Shown here in pieces: positions 1 through 7,737 of a stretch of DNA of 64,000 nucleotides. How positions within the stretch are numbered: the first letter of the stretch is position 1; every line of letters starts with the position of its first letter. The notes beneath the pieces are model-generated. The model saw nothing but the letters and a program-made list of their open reading frames with translations, made no database searches and was not told the DNA's origin. The translations under genes were made by a program, and so were the position numbers. Source of the stretch: CALITV01 sp964415795 (GTDB taxonomy: Bacteria; UBP6; UBA1177; JAKLFG01); NCBI GenBank assembly GCA_964415795.1, contig CAYQBN010000004.1:62001-126000 (forward strand), given 5' to 3'.

Positions 1-85
1 TGTGAAGCGGAAGCCTCCGCTTTGGCTGAATGGTAAGGTGGACGACTTCGGCCTTCGGGTGAGTCGCCAGTCCTTTTCCGATCAT
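1..85 (-). CDS. cupin-domain protein, N-terminal part (runs off window)
   Basis: An ATG at 85-83 on the minus strand follows a strong AGGAGG at 88-93. It opens a frame that stays open to the window edge (28 codons). The visible protein starts MIGKGLATHPKAEVVHL and continues to ...PLH, which resembles the first strands of small single-domain cupins. It lies about 60 bp downstream of hcp on the same strand, so it is probably the third gene of the ferredoxin-hcp operon. Small cupins are found beside hcp in some anaerobes. The metal ligands lie beyond the window, so neither the fold nor the role can be confirmed here. Confidence 0.55.
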   Translation of the reverse strand, partial: MIGKGLATHPKAEVVHLTIQPKRRLPLH

Positions 86-146
86 ACCCTCCTGCGAAAA
101 AACGACTGGGGCATCGTCAAGTGTCGTGTGAGTAAGCACCATTATC

Positions 147-1802
147 TCACTTCCCCGCCAGCATCGCGACGATGTCGGTTTCCGGATTCGTCATCGGTTT
201 GATGTCGAACCGCTCAACGAGCACCTTGGCGACCGAGGGTGAGAGGAACCCGGGAAGCGTCGGCCCGAGCCGGATACCCTTCACGCCGAGATGAAGGAGC
301 GCGAGGAGCACGAGCACCGCCTTCTGTTCGTACCACGCGATGTCGAAACTGATGGGCAGTTTGTTGATGTCGTCGAGTCCGAAGACCTCCTTTAGTTTGA
401 GCGCGATGACCGCAAGCGAGTAAGAGTCGTTGCACTGACCGGCGTCGAGAACGCGCGGAATGCCACCGATGTCGCCGAGCGGCAGTTTGTTGTAGCGGTA
501 CTTCGCACAGCCGGCAGTGAGGATCACTGTATCCTGCGGCAATTTCTCGGCGACCTGCCGGTAGTAGTCGCGCTCCTTGTGGCGACCGTCGCAGCCCGCC
601 ATCACGATGAACCGCTTGATCGCACCCGATCTCACCGCGCCGACCACCTTGTCGGCGACCGCGAGCACTTGGTTGCGGGCAAAGCCACCGACGATCTTTC
701 CATCTTCCAATTTCTCGGGCGCCTTGCAGGTTTTGGCAAGGGCGATGATCTGCGAAAAGTCCTTCATCTGTCCCGGCTTCCGGTCAGGGATGTGCGTACA
801 CCCATCAAAGCCGACGACGCCGGTCGTGAAGATGCGCCCTTTGAGCGAATCCTTCGGCGGAACGAGACAGTTCGAGGTGAGCAGTATCGGGCCGTTGAAC
901 TTCTCGAACTCCTCCCTCTGGTGCCACCACGAACCGCCGTAGTTGCCGACGAGGTTGTCGTACTTCTTGAAGAACGGATAATAGTGCGCCGGCAACATCT
1001 CGGAGTGAGTGTAGACATCGATGCCGGTCCCCTTTGTCTGCTCGAGCAGATCGTGCAGGTCGCGCAAGTCGTGGCCGCTGATGAGGATAGCCGGGTTATT
1101 GCGTACACCGGTGAACACCTCGGTCATCTGAGGATGGCCGTAGGTCGTCGTATTCGCCTCGTCAAGGAGAGCCATCACCTGCACCCCCATCGCACCGGTC
1201 CTCATCACGAAGGCGGTGAGTTCGTCGGCAGACTTGGTGTCATCGATGATCGTCGTGAGCGCCTCGAACACGAACTCGAAGATCTCCCGCCTGTGAAAAC
1301 CGAGTGCATAGGCGTGCTCGCCGTAGGCCGCGATCCCCTTGAGGCCGTAAAGGATGATGGCCCGGAGCGACCGGACATCCTCGTTCTCGATGGTAAGCCA
1401 GCCGCCGCGTCCCGATGCGGCCGCCGCCTTGATTTCTTCATCGTTTTTCGGGCTCCACGCCGCCTCGGGTGGTAAGGTCGCGAGCTTTACGCCCTGCTTT
1501 TCGCATTCGGTAGCAAAGCGACGCTTTATCTCCTGACCTTCCCTGATCCAGCGGACGAAATCATGTTCATCGAAATTGGCGTTGGTGATCGTCGCAAACA
1601 GTCCCTTGATGACGAAGAAGGCGCCCGCCTCGTCGTAAAAGTCTTTCTTGGCGAGCGCATGACCATAGAAACCGATCCCCTTGAGGGTGTAGATGAGAAG
1701 GTCCTGCAGATTGGCCACCTTCTCGTTCTTACCACACACGCCGACCTTGTCGCAACCGACATTACGAGCCGTTTCTTGACACTGATGACAGAACATACCC
1801 AT
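147..1802 (-). CDS. hcp: hydroxylamine reductase / hybrid cluster protein Hcp
   Basis: 551-residue hybrid cluster protein. Hcp family enzymes reduce hydroxylamine in vitro and are best supported as cytoplasmic NO-detoxifying reductases in anaerobes. The N-terminal cluster ligands C5, C8, C17 and C23 have the compact Desulfovibrio-type spacing (CHQC...GC...VCGK). Hybrid-cluster motifs follow further in: GHDLRDLHD, SNCLVPP, GFDGCTH, AGCDGRHKERDYY and TAGCAKYRY. Length is normal for the family. The start is supported by AGGAGGAG a few bases upstream. The gene begins about 10 bp after the ferredoxin-like gene, which probably supplies electrons. Identification is firm; the physiological substrate (NO or NH2OH) is inferred. 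Confidence 0.97.
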   Translation of the reverse strand: MGMFCHQCQETARNVGCDKVGVCGKNEKVANLQDLLIYTLKGIGFYGHALAKKDFYDEAGAFFVIKGLFATITNANFDEHDFVRWIREGQEIKRRFATECEKQGVKLATLPPEAAWSPKNDEEIKAAAASGRGGWLTIENEDVRSLRAIILYGLKGIAAYGEHAYALGFHRREIFEFVFEALTTIIDDTKSADELTAFVMRTGAMGVQVMALLDEANTTTYGHPQMTEVFTGVRNNPAILISGHDLRDLHDLLEQTKGTGIDVYTHSEMLPAHYYPFFKKYDNLVGNYGGSWWHQREEFEKFNGPILLTSNCLVPPKDSLKGRIFTTGVVGFDGCTHIPDRKPGQMKDFSQIIALAKTCKAPEKLEDGKIVGGFARNQVLAVADKVVGAVRSGAIKRFIVMAGCDGRHKERDYYRQVAEKLPQDTVILTAGCAKYRYNKLPLGDIGGIPRVLDAGQCNDSYSLAVIALKLKEVFGLDDINKLPISFDIAWYEQKAVLVLLALLHLGVKGIRLGPTLPGFLSPSVAKVLVERFDIKPMTNPETDIVAMLAGK

Positions 1803-1811
1803 GATCTCCTC

Positions 1812-2711
1812 CTATCGTTTGTTACCGTCTATAGCGATGGTGACCACCTCGAACGGCATCACCTCTCCCGCATTCTTTATCGCTTGCTTTACGATCTCGA
1901 CGATGCCACCGCAACACGGGACCTCCATGCGCACCACCTTGATGCTCTTAGGCTTACCGACGCGAATGATCTCGCTCATCTTGTCCACATAAGCCGCCGC
2001 ATCATCGAGTTTGGGACATCCGATGAGAACCACGCGATCCTTGATGAACTCGGCATGGGCGTTCGCATAGGCATAGGCGACGCAGTCGGCAATGACCGTA
2101 AGATCGGCCTCCTTGAAGTATGGCGCATAGGGATTGGCAAGATGGATCTGCACCGGCCAATTTCTCAATTCCGATCCCCCTTTCTCCGTATGGGGAAACG
2201 GCGGTTGCCCAACTCCTTCCCCACCATGCATCACCTTTTTCAGATCAACTACCTTCGAACCGGGACATCCGCCACCGTGATGATGGCCGTGGGGATCCTT
2301 CTTGCCATGGTCACCGCAACCGCAGGCGTCGCCGTCTGCTTCCCCGTGAACGATCTCCTTCGGGTCCATTCCGTGCTCCCGAAGCACCGTAAAAGCCTCC
2401 TGCAAAAGATCCATCGCACCGTGGTCACGGAGGTGAAGAAGATGGGCACGGATGGTGTTGCGTCCTGCCGGCATGATGTTCTTCTCCATCACCTTTCTTT
2501 CATTGTACGGCTCAGCCTCGCGCTCCTCGACAGTGATGGCACCCTCGGGACAGTGACCAAGGCATGCCCCCAAACCATCGCAGAACAGATCGCTGATGAG
2601 CCGCGCCTTGCCATCGATGATCTGCAAGGCACCTTCGGCACAGTTGGGAACGCATAGGCCGCAACCACTACACTTCGCTTCGTCTATCTTGATAATCTTT
2701 CGTTTTGCCAT
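1812..2711 (-). CDS. 4Fe-4S ferredoxin-domain protein, probable Hcp electron donor
   Basis: 299-residue iron-sulfur protein of the family usually encoded next to hcp in anaerobes. A full 4Fe-4S motif is at C14, C17, C20 and C24. A second motif, CDGLGACLGHC (C44, C50, C54), lacks one of the four usual cysteines, as is common in this family. A Cys/His-rich stretch lies at about residues 130-149 (ACGCGDH...GHHHGGGC), followed by a C-terminal globular domain containing VPCCGG. The in-frame ATG at 2723 is less likely because its own codons form the GGAGGA that would serve ATG 2711 four bases later. It is the first gene of the hcp operon. An electron-transfer role to Hcp is inferred from context. 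Confidence 0.85.
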   Translation of the reverse strand: MAKRKIIKIDEAKCSGCGLCVPNCAEGALQIIDGKARLISDLFCDGLGACLGHCPEGAITVEEREAEPYNERKVMEKNIMPAGRNTIRAHLLHLRDHGAMDLLQEAFTVLREHGMDPKEIVHGEADGDACGCGDHGKKDPHGHHHGGGCPGSKVVDLKKVMHGGEGVGQPPFPHTEKGGSELRNWPVQIHLANPYAPYFKEADLTVIADCVAYAYANAHAEFIKDRVVLIGCPKLDDAAAYVDKMSEIIRVGKPKSIKVVRMEVPCCGGIVEIVKQAIKNAGEVMPFEVVTIAIDGNKR

Positions 2712-2740
2712 TGATTCCTCCATTACGGACTCCGAAGTCT

Positions 2741-2768
2741 AATTTACGGAGAAAAACAAAAAAGTCAA
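2741..2768 (-). promoter_or_regulatory. promoter of the ferredoxin-hcp operon
   Basis: Reading on the minus strand, TTGACT (2763-2768) is separated by 16 bp from TAAATT (2741-2746). The predicted start of transcription is about 20 bp before the ferredoxin ATG. The -10 box is imperfect, which suits an activated promoter. Confidence 0.5.
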
Positions 2769-2791
2769 TAATTAGGAGTAGATTTTCTTTA

Positions 2792-2803
2792 TTTAGGACT
2801 AAA
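2792..2803. promoter_or_regulatory. candidate operator upstream of the hcp promoter
   Basis: TTTAGGACTAAA is a 5-bp inverted repeat with a 2-bp spacer, inside the longer ATTTAGGACTAAAAT. A related TTAGGAGTA lies at 2772-2780. The repeat is centred about 65 bp upstream of the predicted hcp start, a usual distance for a dimeric activator. It does not match the FNR consensus. The assignment rests on position and symmetry only. Confidence 0.3.
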
Positions 2804-2917
2804 ATGTTTGAATTTCTTGGAAGATTTTTTTCTTCTATTCCTTCATCTGCTTTCTTGCTTTCTTCCCTTCTTGCCGATAGAACCATATCGTTGCAAACGG
2901 GATGGAGAAAAAAACGA

Positions 2918-3931
2918 ATGGCCACCATCGCCATCCTCCACACGGGCGGCACCTTCGCCATGGAGAAGGACTCAGGAGGCAAATTGCGGCCGGGCGAATA
3001 CGCTTTTTCCTACATCGAGCGCTCGGTATATCCGCTCTACAGTGACACCATCCGCCAATACCGTCTCTTCAACCTTGATTCCTCCCTTTTCACTCCCAAC
3101 CACTGGAAGATGATCGCCGAAAAGATCACCGAACTTTACCACGCTTACGACGCATTCATCATCATCCACGGCACCGACACGATGGCCTACACCGCGGCGG
3201 CGCTCTCCTTTTTCCTTCAAAACCTCGGCAAGCCAGTCATCCTTACCGGATCGCAGATACCACTCAAAGACCGCCGTTCCGATGCGCTTCAGAACCTCCT
3301 TGCGGCGATCGAGGTGGCGCTCCACGGCGGGCTCAACGAGGTCGTCGTGGTCTTTCACCATTCAGTGTTCCGCGGGAATCGCATAAAAAAACGCGACACA
3401 TGGGATTTTGACGCTTTTCATAGTCCGAACTACCCGCGCCTTATCAAACTTGGCATCGATATGGAGCGGATAGGACGCCTCTTCCTGCCGAAGCCGCGAA
3501 AAACTTTCACGACAAATACCGCGCTCGACGAACAGGTGCTCCTTGTCCCTCTCTTCCCCGGATTCGACATTTCGATGATACTGCCGGTCATCCGCGACGA
3601 ACGGATTCATGGCATCGTACTCGAGGCCTATGGTGCCGGCAATCTTCCCGCCAACAACCCGGCGCTCGACGAGATATTCCGCGAGGCAGCCGCCCACCGC
3701 TTCCCCATCGCCGTCTGCAGTCAGTCACCGGCGGGACGCGTTGACCTTGGCCTCTACGAGGCAGCATCGAAGGCATCGTTCTACGGCCTCATCCCCGCCG
3801 CTGACATGACGCGCGAAACGACCCTCGTCAAATTGATGGTCGCTCTCGGGAGATTCGGCACCGACCTTAAAAAGATACGTAAGTTCATGACAACCGCTAT
3901 CGCCGGGGAATTGTCGGAAGAACCATGCTGA
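2918..3931 (+). CDS. type I L-asparaginase
   Basis: 337-residue asparaginase that hydrolyses asparagine to aspartate and ammonia, probably cytoplasmic because no signal peptide is seen. The first catalytic threonine is T12 in HTGGTF; the second catalytic motif is HGTDTMAYTA at about residues 84-93. The segment LTGSQIPLKDRRSDA is typical of the AnsA branch. ATG 2918 is chosen because family homology begins exactly there and GGAG lies 10 bp upstream. The frame runs further upstream, but that part looks non-coding. The 3' end overlaps era by 7 bp, making it the head of the era-der operon. A glutaminase side activity cannot be judged. Confidence 0.93.
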   Translation: MATIAILHTGGTFAMEKDSGGKLRPGEYAFSYIERSVYPLYSDTIRQYRLFNLDSSLFTPNHWKMIAEKITELYHAYDAFIIIHGTDTMAYTAAALSFFLQNLGKPVILTGSQIPLKDRRSDALQNLLAAIEVALHGGLNEVVVVFHHSVFRGNRIKKRDTWDFDAFHSPNYPRLIKLGIDMERIGRLFLPKPRKTFTTNTALDEQVLLVPLFPGFDISMILPVIRDERIHGIVLEAYGAGNLPANNPALDEIFREAAAHRFPIAVCSQSPAGRVDLGLYEAASKASFYGLIPAADMTRETTLVKLMVALGRFGTDLKKIRKFMTTAIAGELSEEPC

Positions 3932-4854
3932 AGGAACGGCTTTCCCACAGCGGATTCGTTGCCGTCGTCGGCGCACCGAACACGGGGAAGTCCACATTCA
4001 TCAATACGGTACTTGGAAAGAAAGTGACTATCGTCTCGCCCAAGGTGCAAACGACGCGAACGCCGATCCGCGGCATTTACACTACCGAAGAGGCGCAACT
4101 TGTCTTCGTGGACACCCCCGGCATCACTCCCACCGATCTCGGCAAAGAACTTAACCGCTGGATGAACCGTACCGCAACGGCGCGCGCCAAGGAGGCCGAT
4201 CTCGTCCTTTTTTTTGTAGACGCCACTCTTCAGCATCCCGAACAAGGAGTTATTGAAGAAGACCGTGCAGCCCTTGAAAAGATAACGACCTCGGCGCCGA
4301 TCTACCTTGTGGTCAACAAATGCGACGCTGTCAAAAAGATGCGTGTCGATGACACCATTGCCGTGCTCTCAAAAGCATACCCCTTTGCCGGATCGTTTCG
4401 CATCAGCGCGCTCTCCGGCGATGGGATACCGTCGCTCCTCACGAGGGTCATCGAGCACCTCCCCGAAGGCCCGCAATACTTCGAGGCCGATGTTTCCTCC
4501 GACCTCCCCGATGAACAGTTCGCCGCAGAGATCATTCGCGAAAAGATCTTCCTCACCCTTCACCAAGAACTTCCCTACCACACCGCGGTCACCGTCGAAG
4601 AGATAACCGATCATGAAACGCGTCCCGACATACTCATCATCCGCGCCACCATTCATGTCGCTCGTTCGTCGCAGAAGGCTATCGTCATCGGCGAGAAGGG
4701 TAGCATGCTCAAGAAGATAGGCTCTTTTGCCCGAGAGGAGTTGGAACACCTCTTCGGGAAGAAGATCTTTCTCCATCTCCATGTTCGCGTAGAAGAAAAA
4801 TGGTTCGACAACGAGCGTCTGTTGCGCAAGATGGGATTCGAGGAAGAACCATGA
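3925..4854 (+). CDS. era: GTPase Era
   Basis: 309-residue Era, the essential GTPase that binds the 3' end of 16S rRNA and helps mature the 30S subunit. The G1 motif GAPNTGKS is at residues 16-23. G2 lies in QTTRTPIRGI, G3 is DTPG and G4 is NKCD near residue 131. A C-terminal KH domain carries the VIGEKGSMLKKIG motif. Length and domain order are standard. It overlaps the asparaginase gene by 7 bp and the next gene by an ATGA, so translation is probably coupled along the operon. Confidence 0.97.
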   Translation: MLKERLSHSGFVAVVGAPNTGKSTFINTVLGKKVTIVSPKVQTTRTPIRGIYTTEEAQLVFVDTPGITPTDLGKELNRWMNRTATARAKEADLVLFFVDATLQHPEQGVIEEDRAALEKITTSAPIYLVVNKCDAVKKMRVDDTIAVLSKAYPFAGSFRISALSGDGIPSLLTRVIEHLPEGPQYFEADVSSDLPDEQFAAEIIREKIFLTLHQELPYHTAVTVEEITDHETRPDILIIRATIHVARSSQKAIVIGEKGSMLKKIGSFAREELEHLFGKKIFLHLHVRVEEKWFDNERLLRKMGFEEEP

Positions 4855-5462
4855 GGATGACGCCTCTTCTCGTTCTTGCGATGCTTTTCGATGCACTCCT
4901 CGCTGACGCCCAGACCACAGGACGCCCCAGCGAAGCGGAGATCCGTTTCTACGAACGGGTCATCGCGACCCGTGACGAGGCACGAAAGATATGTGCGGAA
5001 ACGGTGCTTATCATGAAAAGCAACCTTGATCTCTATACCGCCCTCGACAAGAAAGTGTCGCATCCCGACGACAAGGCGGCCGTCGACATAGCCAAGATGC
5101 GCATGAACGAGGCAAGCGTCCTTGCCGTCCCCATCTGTGAGGCCTTTTCTCTTCTCGACGACGACCGTGCCGCCGAGATCACCAAAAAAGACTTTCCCCG
5201 TTTCCAGAAAGAAAAGATGCCGGCCGACACCCGATCCTTCTATATCAACCTTTATAAGCTGGCGCTTCTCGATATCCACGATGCGCTCCTCTGGTGGAAC
5301 CGGCACATGATCGCCATGAACGAGTCCGCGAAGAAAAAACCGCAACCCCTCGTCATCAAAGAACTGCTCACCGGCATCGTTCAAGACGCCGCCGAAATGA
5401 AACGACGCCTCGACCTCATAAAAGACCGTTACCCCATTCTTTCGGAACCGGCTCGCCCATGA
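4851..5462 (+). CDS. hypothetical secreted alpha-helical protein between era and der
   Basis: 203-residue protein that I do not recognise. An N-terminal hydrophobic stretch (MTPLLVLAMLFDALLADAQ) looks like a cleavable signal peptide with a possible cut after ADA. The rest is charged and predicted helical, with one cysteine in the mature part near KICAE and another near VPICEAF. The start ATG overlaps the era stop (ATGA), and the stop overlaps the der start the same way. Placement between two ribosome-assembly GTPases is therefore translationally coupled but need not mean a related function. A periplasmic location is inferred. Confidence 0.7.
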   Translation: MRMTPLLVLAMLFDALLADAQTTGRPSEAEIRFYERVIATRDEARKICAETVLIMKSNLDLYTALDKKVSHPDDKAAVDIAKMRMNEASVLAVPICEAFSLLDDDRAAEITKKDFPRFQKEKMPADTRSFYINLYKLALLDIHDALLWWNRHMIAMNESAKKKPQPLVIKELLTGIVQDAAEMKRRLDLIKDRYPILSEPARP

Positions 5463-6811
5463 AACGCGCCCCTAACAACATAAAACCGATTATCGCCATC
5501 ATCGGACGCCCCAATGTCGGCAAATCGACCTTGTTCAATCAGCTGCTCGGCAAGAACGCCGCCATCGTCGACGACCGACCCGGCGTCACCCGCGATCTCC
5601 ACTACGAAGAGATGATCTACGATGACAAGCCCTTCACGCTCATAGACACCGGTGGTTTCCACATAGATGAGGAAGGAGACGCCATCACGATCGGTATTCG
5701 TCGCCAAATAGAAGAAGTTCTGTCTTCGGTTGACGGCGTCATGCTCGTCGCCGATGGCATGGCCGGCCTTCACCCGAGCGATCGTGAGATCCTCGATATC
5801 CTCCGCCGCGACGAGATACGCCACTGGATGGTCGTCACCAAGGTAGACGGCGAGCATCTCGAAGCACAGAGCGCCGAGTTCTACCAGACCGGCGTCGAAG
5901 AGGTATGGCCCGTATCCGGCAAGACGGGATACGGCATCCGCGATCTGCTCGACGATGTGACGAAAGACTTCTGGACCCGCAAAGAGATCGCCGAGAAACT
6001 CCCGCCCCCCGCCGACGAGATACGCGTCGCCGTCATCGGCCGCCCCAATGTCGGCAAATCAACGCTCGTCAACGCCATCCTCGGCGAGGAACGAATGCTC
6101 GTTTCGCCGATCCCGGGCACGACGATGGATCCGATAGACTCGCTCTTTCGTCACGGCGACCGCATCTTTCGGCTCGTGGATACCGCCGGCATCCGACGGA
6201 AGAAGAACATCGTCCACACCATGGAAAAAGCGGCGGTCATCCGCACCTTCGCGGCGATAGACCGAAGCGACATCGTCCTCTTCCTCATGGACCCTACCGA
6301 GATCGGGACCGATCAGGATCTCAGGATACTCGGCATGGTCCACGAGAAGAACCGCGGCCTCATCATCGTCGTCAACAAATGGGATCTCGTCGAGAAGGAT
6401 GAAAAGACCTTCGACCGTCTCGTAAAGGACCTTCGCGGTCGTATCCGGTTCGCCCCCTATGCCCCTATCGTCTCCATCTCGGCGCTCGAAAGGCTGCGCA
6501 TCGAACGACTGCTTTCGCTTGTGGAAACGACCTTCGATCGCTACACCCACGCCGTTGACGAGGAAACGCTCACCGACTGGCTCCTGCGCACCGTCACCCA
6601 CACGCCACCGCCGCTCGGGCGATCGCACAAGCCGCTTCTCTTCTCACGGGCAACAATGCCCTCGACACGACCCCCGGTGCTCCTCATCACCGTCAACCGT
6701 CCGTCCGAGGTCCACTTCTCCTACGAGCGGCACCTTCTCAACAGCTTTTACCGTTCATTCGACTATACCGGCGTCCCGGTAAAGATCTCCTTCAAGCGGG
6801 GAAACCGATGA
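5459..6811 (+). CDS. der: ribosome-associated GTPase Der (EngA)
   Basis: 450-residue double-GTPase needed for 50S subunit assembly. Two tandem G domains are visible: GRPNVGKS at residues 16-23 and again near 194-201, each with DTGG/DTAG and NKWD-type motifs (second NKWDL). A C-terminal KH-like domain closes with the family's HFSYERHLLNSFY. ATG 5459 is chosen because it forms an ATGA overlap with the preceding stop and because Der homology begins right after it. The open frame extends upstream without coding character. The gene overlaps yihY downstream. Confidence 0.97.
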   Translation: MKRAPNNIKPIIAIIGRPNVGKSTLFNQLLGKNAAIVDDRPGVTRDLHYEEMIYDDKPFTLIDTGGFHIDEEGDAITIGIRRQIEEVLSSVDGVMLVADGMAGLHPSDREILDILRRDEIRHWMVVTKVDGEHLEAQSAEFYQTGVEEVWPVSGKTGYGIRDLLDDVTKDFWTRKEIAEKLPPPADEIRVAVIGRPNVGKSTLVNAILGEERMLVSPIPGTTMDPIDSLFRHGDRIFRLVDTAGIRRKKNIVHTMEKAAVIRTFAAIDRSDIVLFLMDPTEIGTDQDLRILGMVHEKNRGLIIVVNKWDLVEKDEKTFDRLVKDLRGRIRFAPYAPIVSISALERLRIERLLSLVETTFDRYTHAVDEETLTDWLLRTVTHTPPPLGRSHKPLLFSRATMPSTRPPVLLITVNRPSEVHFSYERHLLNSFYRSFDYTGVPVKISFKRGNR

Positions 6812-7737
6812 ACCGAGTCATCGAACGGTTCCGCCGCCTTGCCGAAAAACTGCTCTCCTACATCGACGCACGCCGCCCGCTCCGCATCCTCTGGCGAACG
6901 GGGAACGACTTCATCGACGACGGGTGCCTCGACAACGCCGCCGCGCTCGCCTTTTACGCCCTCCTCTCCTTCATACCATTTCTCATCATCGTTGGCGCCA
7001 TCATCGGTATCGTCATAGACCGGTTCGCAGGAACCGCTCAACCGTCCGACCTTCTCGAATCGGTCAAAGAGTACCTGAAGGCCATCATCCCTTACCTGCA
7101 GGACGACCTTTTACGCGGTTTCCTCTCGCTATCGCGTCACACGGCAAGTCTCTCCACCATCGGTCTCGTCTCTCTCGCGATATCGGCCTCTCTTCTCTTT
7201 TCAACCCTGAGCACCACCATCGCCCGGATCTTCGGAACGAAGTCGGTGAATTTCGTGCTTACGCGCCTCATCGGTGTCGTGATCATCGTGGCTGTCACCA
7301 TCGTCCTTTTCTTTCTCCACTACTTCGCGGCGCTTGCTTTTTCTCTCATCGCTATCGTGCAAGACCGCTTTCCTTACTTCCAAGAAGCGCTTTCCCTCCT
7401 TACCGGCAACGGTCTTCTCTGGAGTATGCTGCTCATCACCCTTTTCATCATCGGCCTCTTCATTCTCCTTCTCCGCCTCTTTGCTGTCGGCATACGGATA
7501 TCGTTCCTGCCCATTCTATTGGGGGCACTAACCTTTTCAGGCCTCTGGAACGGTGCGAAATATCTTTTCAATATCTATATCACGAAGCTCTCTTCATACA
7601 GCATCATCTACGGGTCGGCGACATGGTTCGCCGCGGCGATTCTCTGGGTGTACTACAGCATGACGCTTCTGCTTCTCGCCATGGAGCTCATCAAAGTGAT
7701 GCACCGAGAAATAATCAGTAGTGGAGGAGATCGATGA
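6808..7737 (+). CDS. YihY/virulence factor BrkB family membrane protein
   Basis: 309-residue integral membrane protein of the YihY/BrkB family (formerly mis-called RNase BN). A short charged N-terminus is followed by the hallmark segment DNAAALAFYALLSFIPFLII and about six hydrophobic helices. A polar loop with SLLFSTLSTTIARIFG sits between helices. The substrate of the family is not established, and a transport or envelope role is only suspected. ATG overlaps der by 4 bp and the stop overlaps the next gene, so it belongs to the era-der operon. Confidence 0.9.
   Translation: MNRVIERFRRLAEKLLSYIDARRPLRILWRTGNDFIDDGCLDNAAALAFYALLSFIPFLIIVGAIIGIVIDRFAGTAQPSDLLESVKEYLKAIIPYLQDDLLRGFLSLSRHTASLSTIGLVSLAISASLLFSTLSTTIARIFGTKSVNFVLTRLIGVVIIVAVTIVLFFLHYFAALAFSLIAIVQDRFPYFQEALSLLTGNGLLWSMLLITLFIIGLFILLLRLFAVGIRISFLPILLGALTFSGLWNGAKYLFNIYITKLSSYSIIYGSATWFAAAILWVYYSMTLLLLAMELIKVMHREIISSGGDR

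Noticed and set aside
5..22. Perfect 7-bp hairpin (AAGCGGA/TCCGCTT) resembling a terminator
   Set aside because: It lies inside the likely cupin coding sequence and has no T-run, so it is probably a coding coincidence.
1..36. Open plus-strand frame ending in TAA at 34-36 that could be the tail of an upstream gene
   Set aside because: Only 11 codons are visible, with no family signal. The opposite strand gives a better explanation: a cupin-like start with a strong Shine-Dalgarno sequence.
2705..2917. N-terminal extension of the asparaginase frame
   Set aside because: It is AT-rich and lies in the divergent promoter region. Family homology and a ribosome site support ATG 2918.
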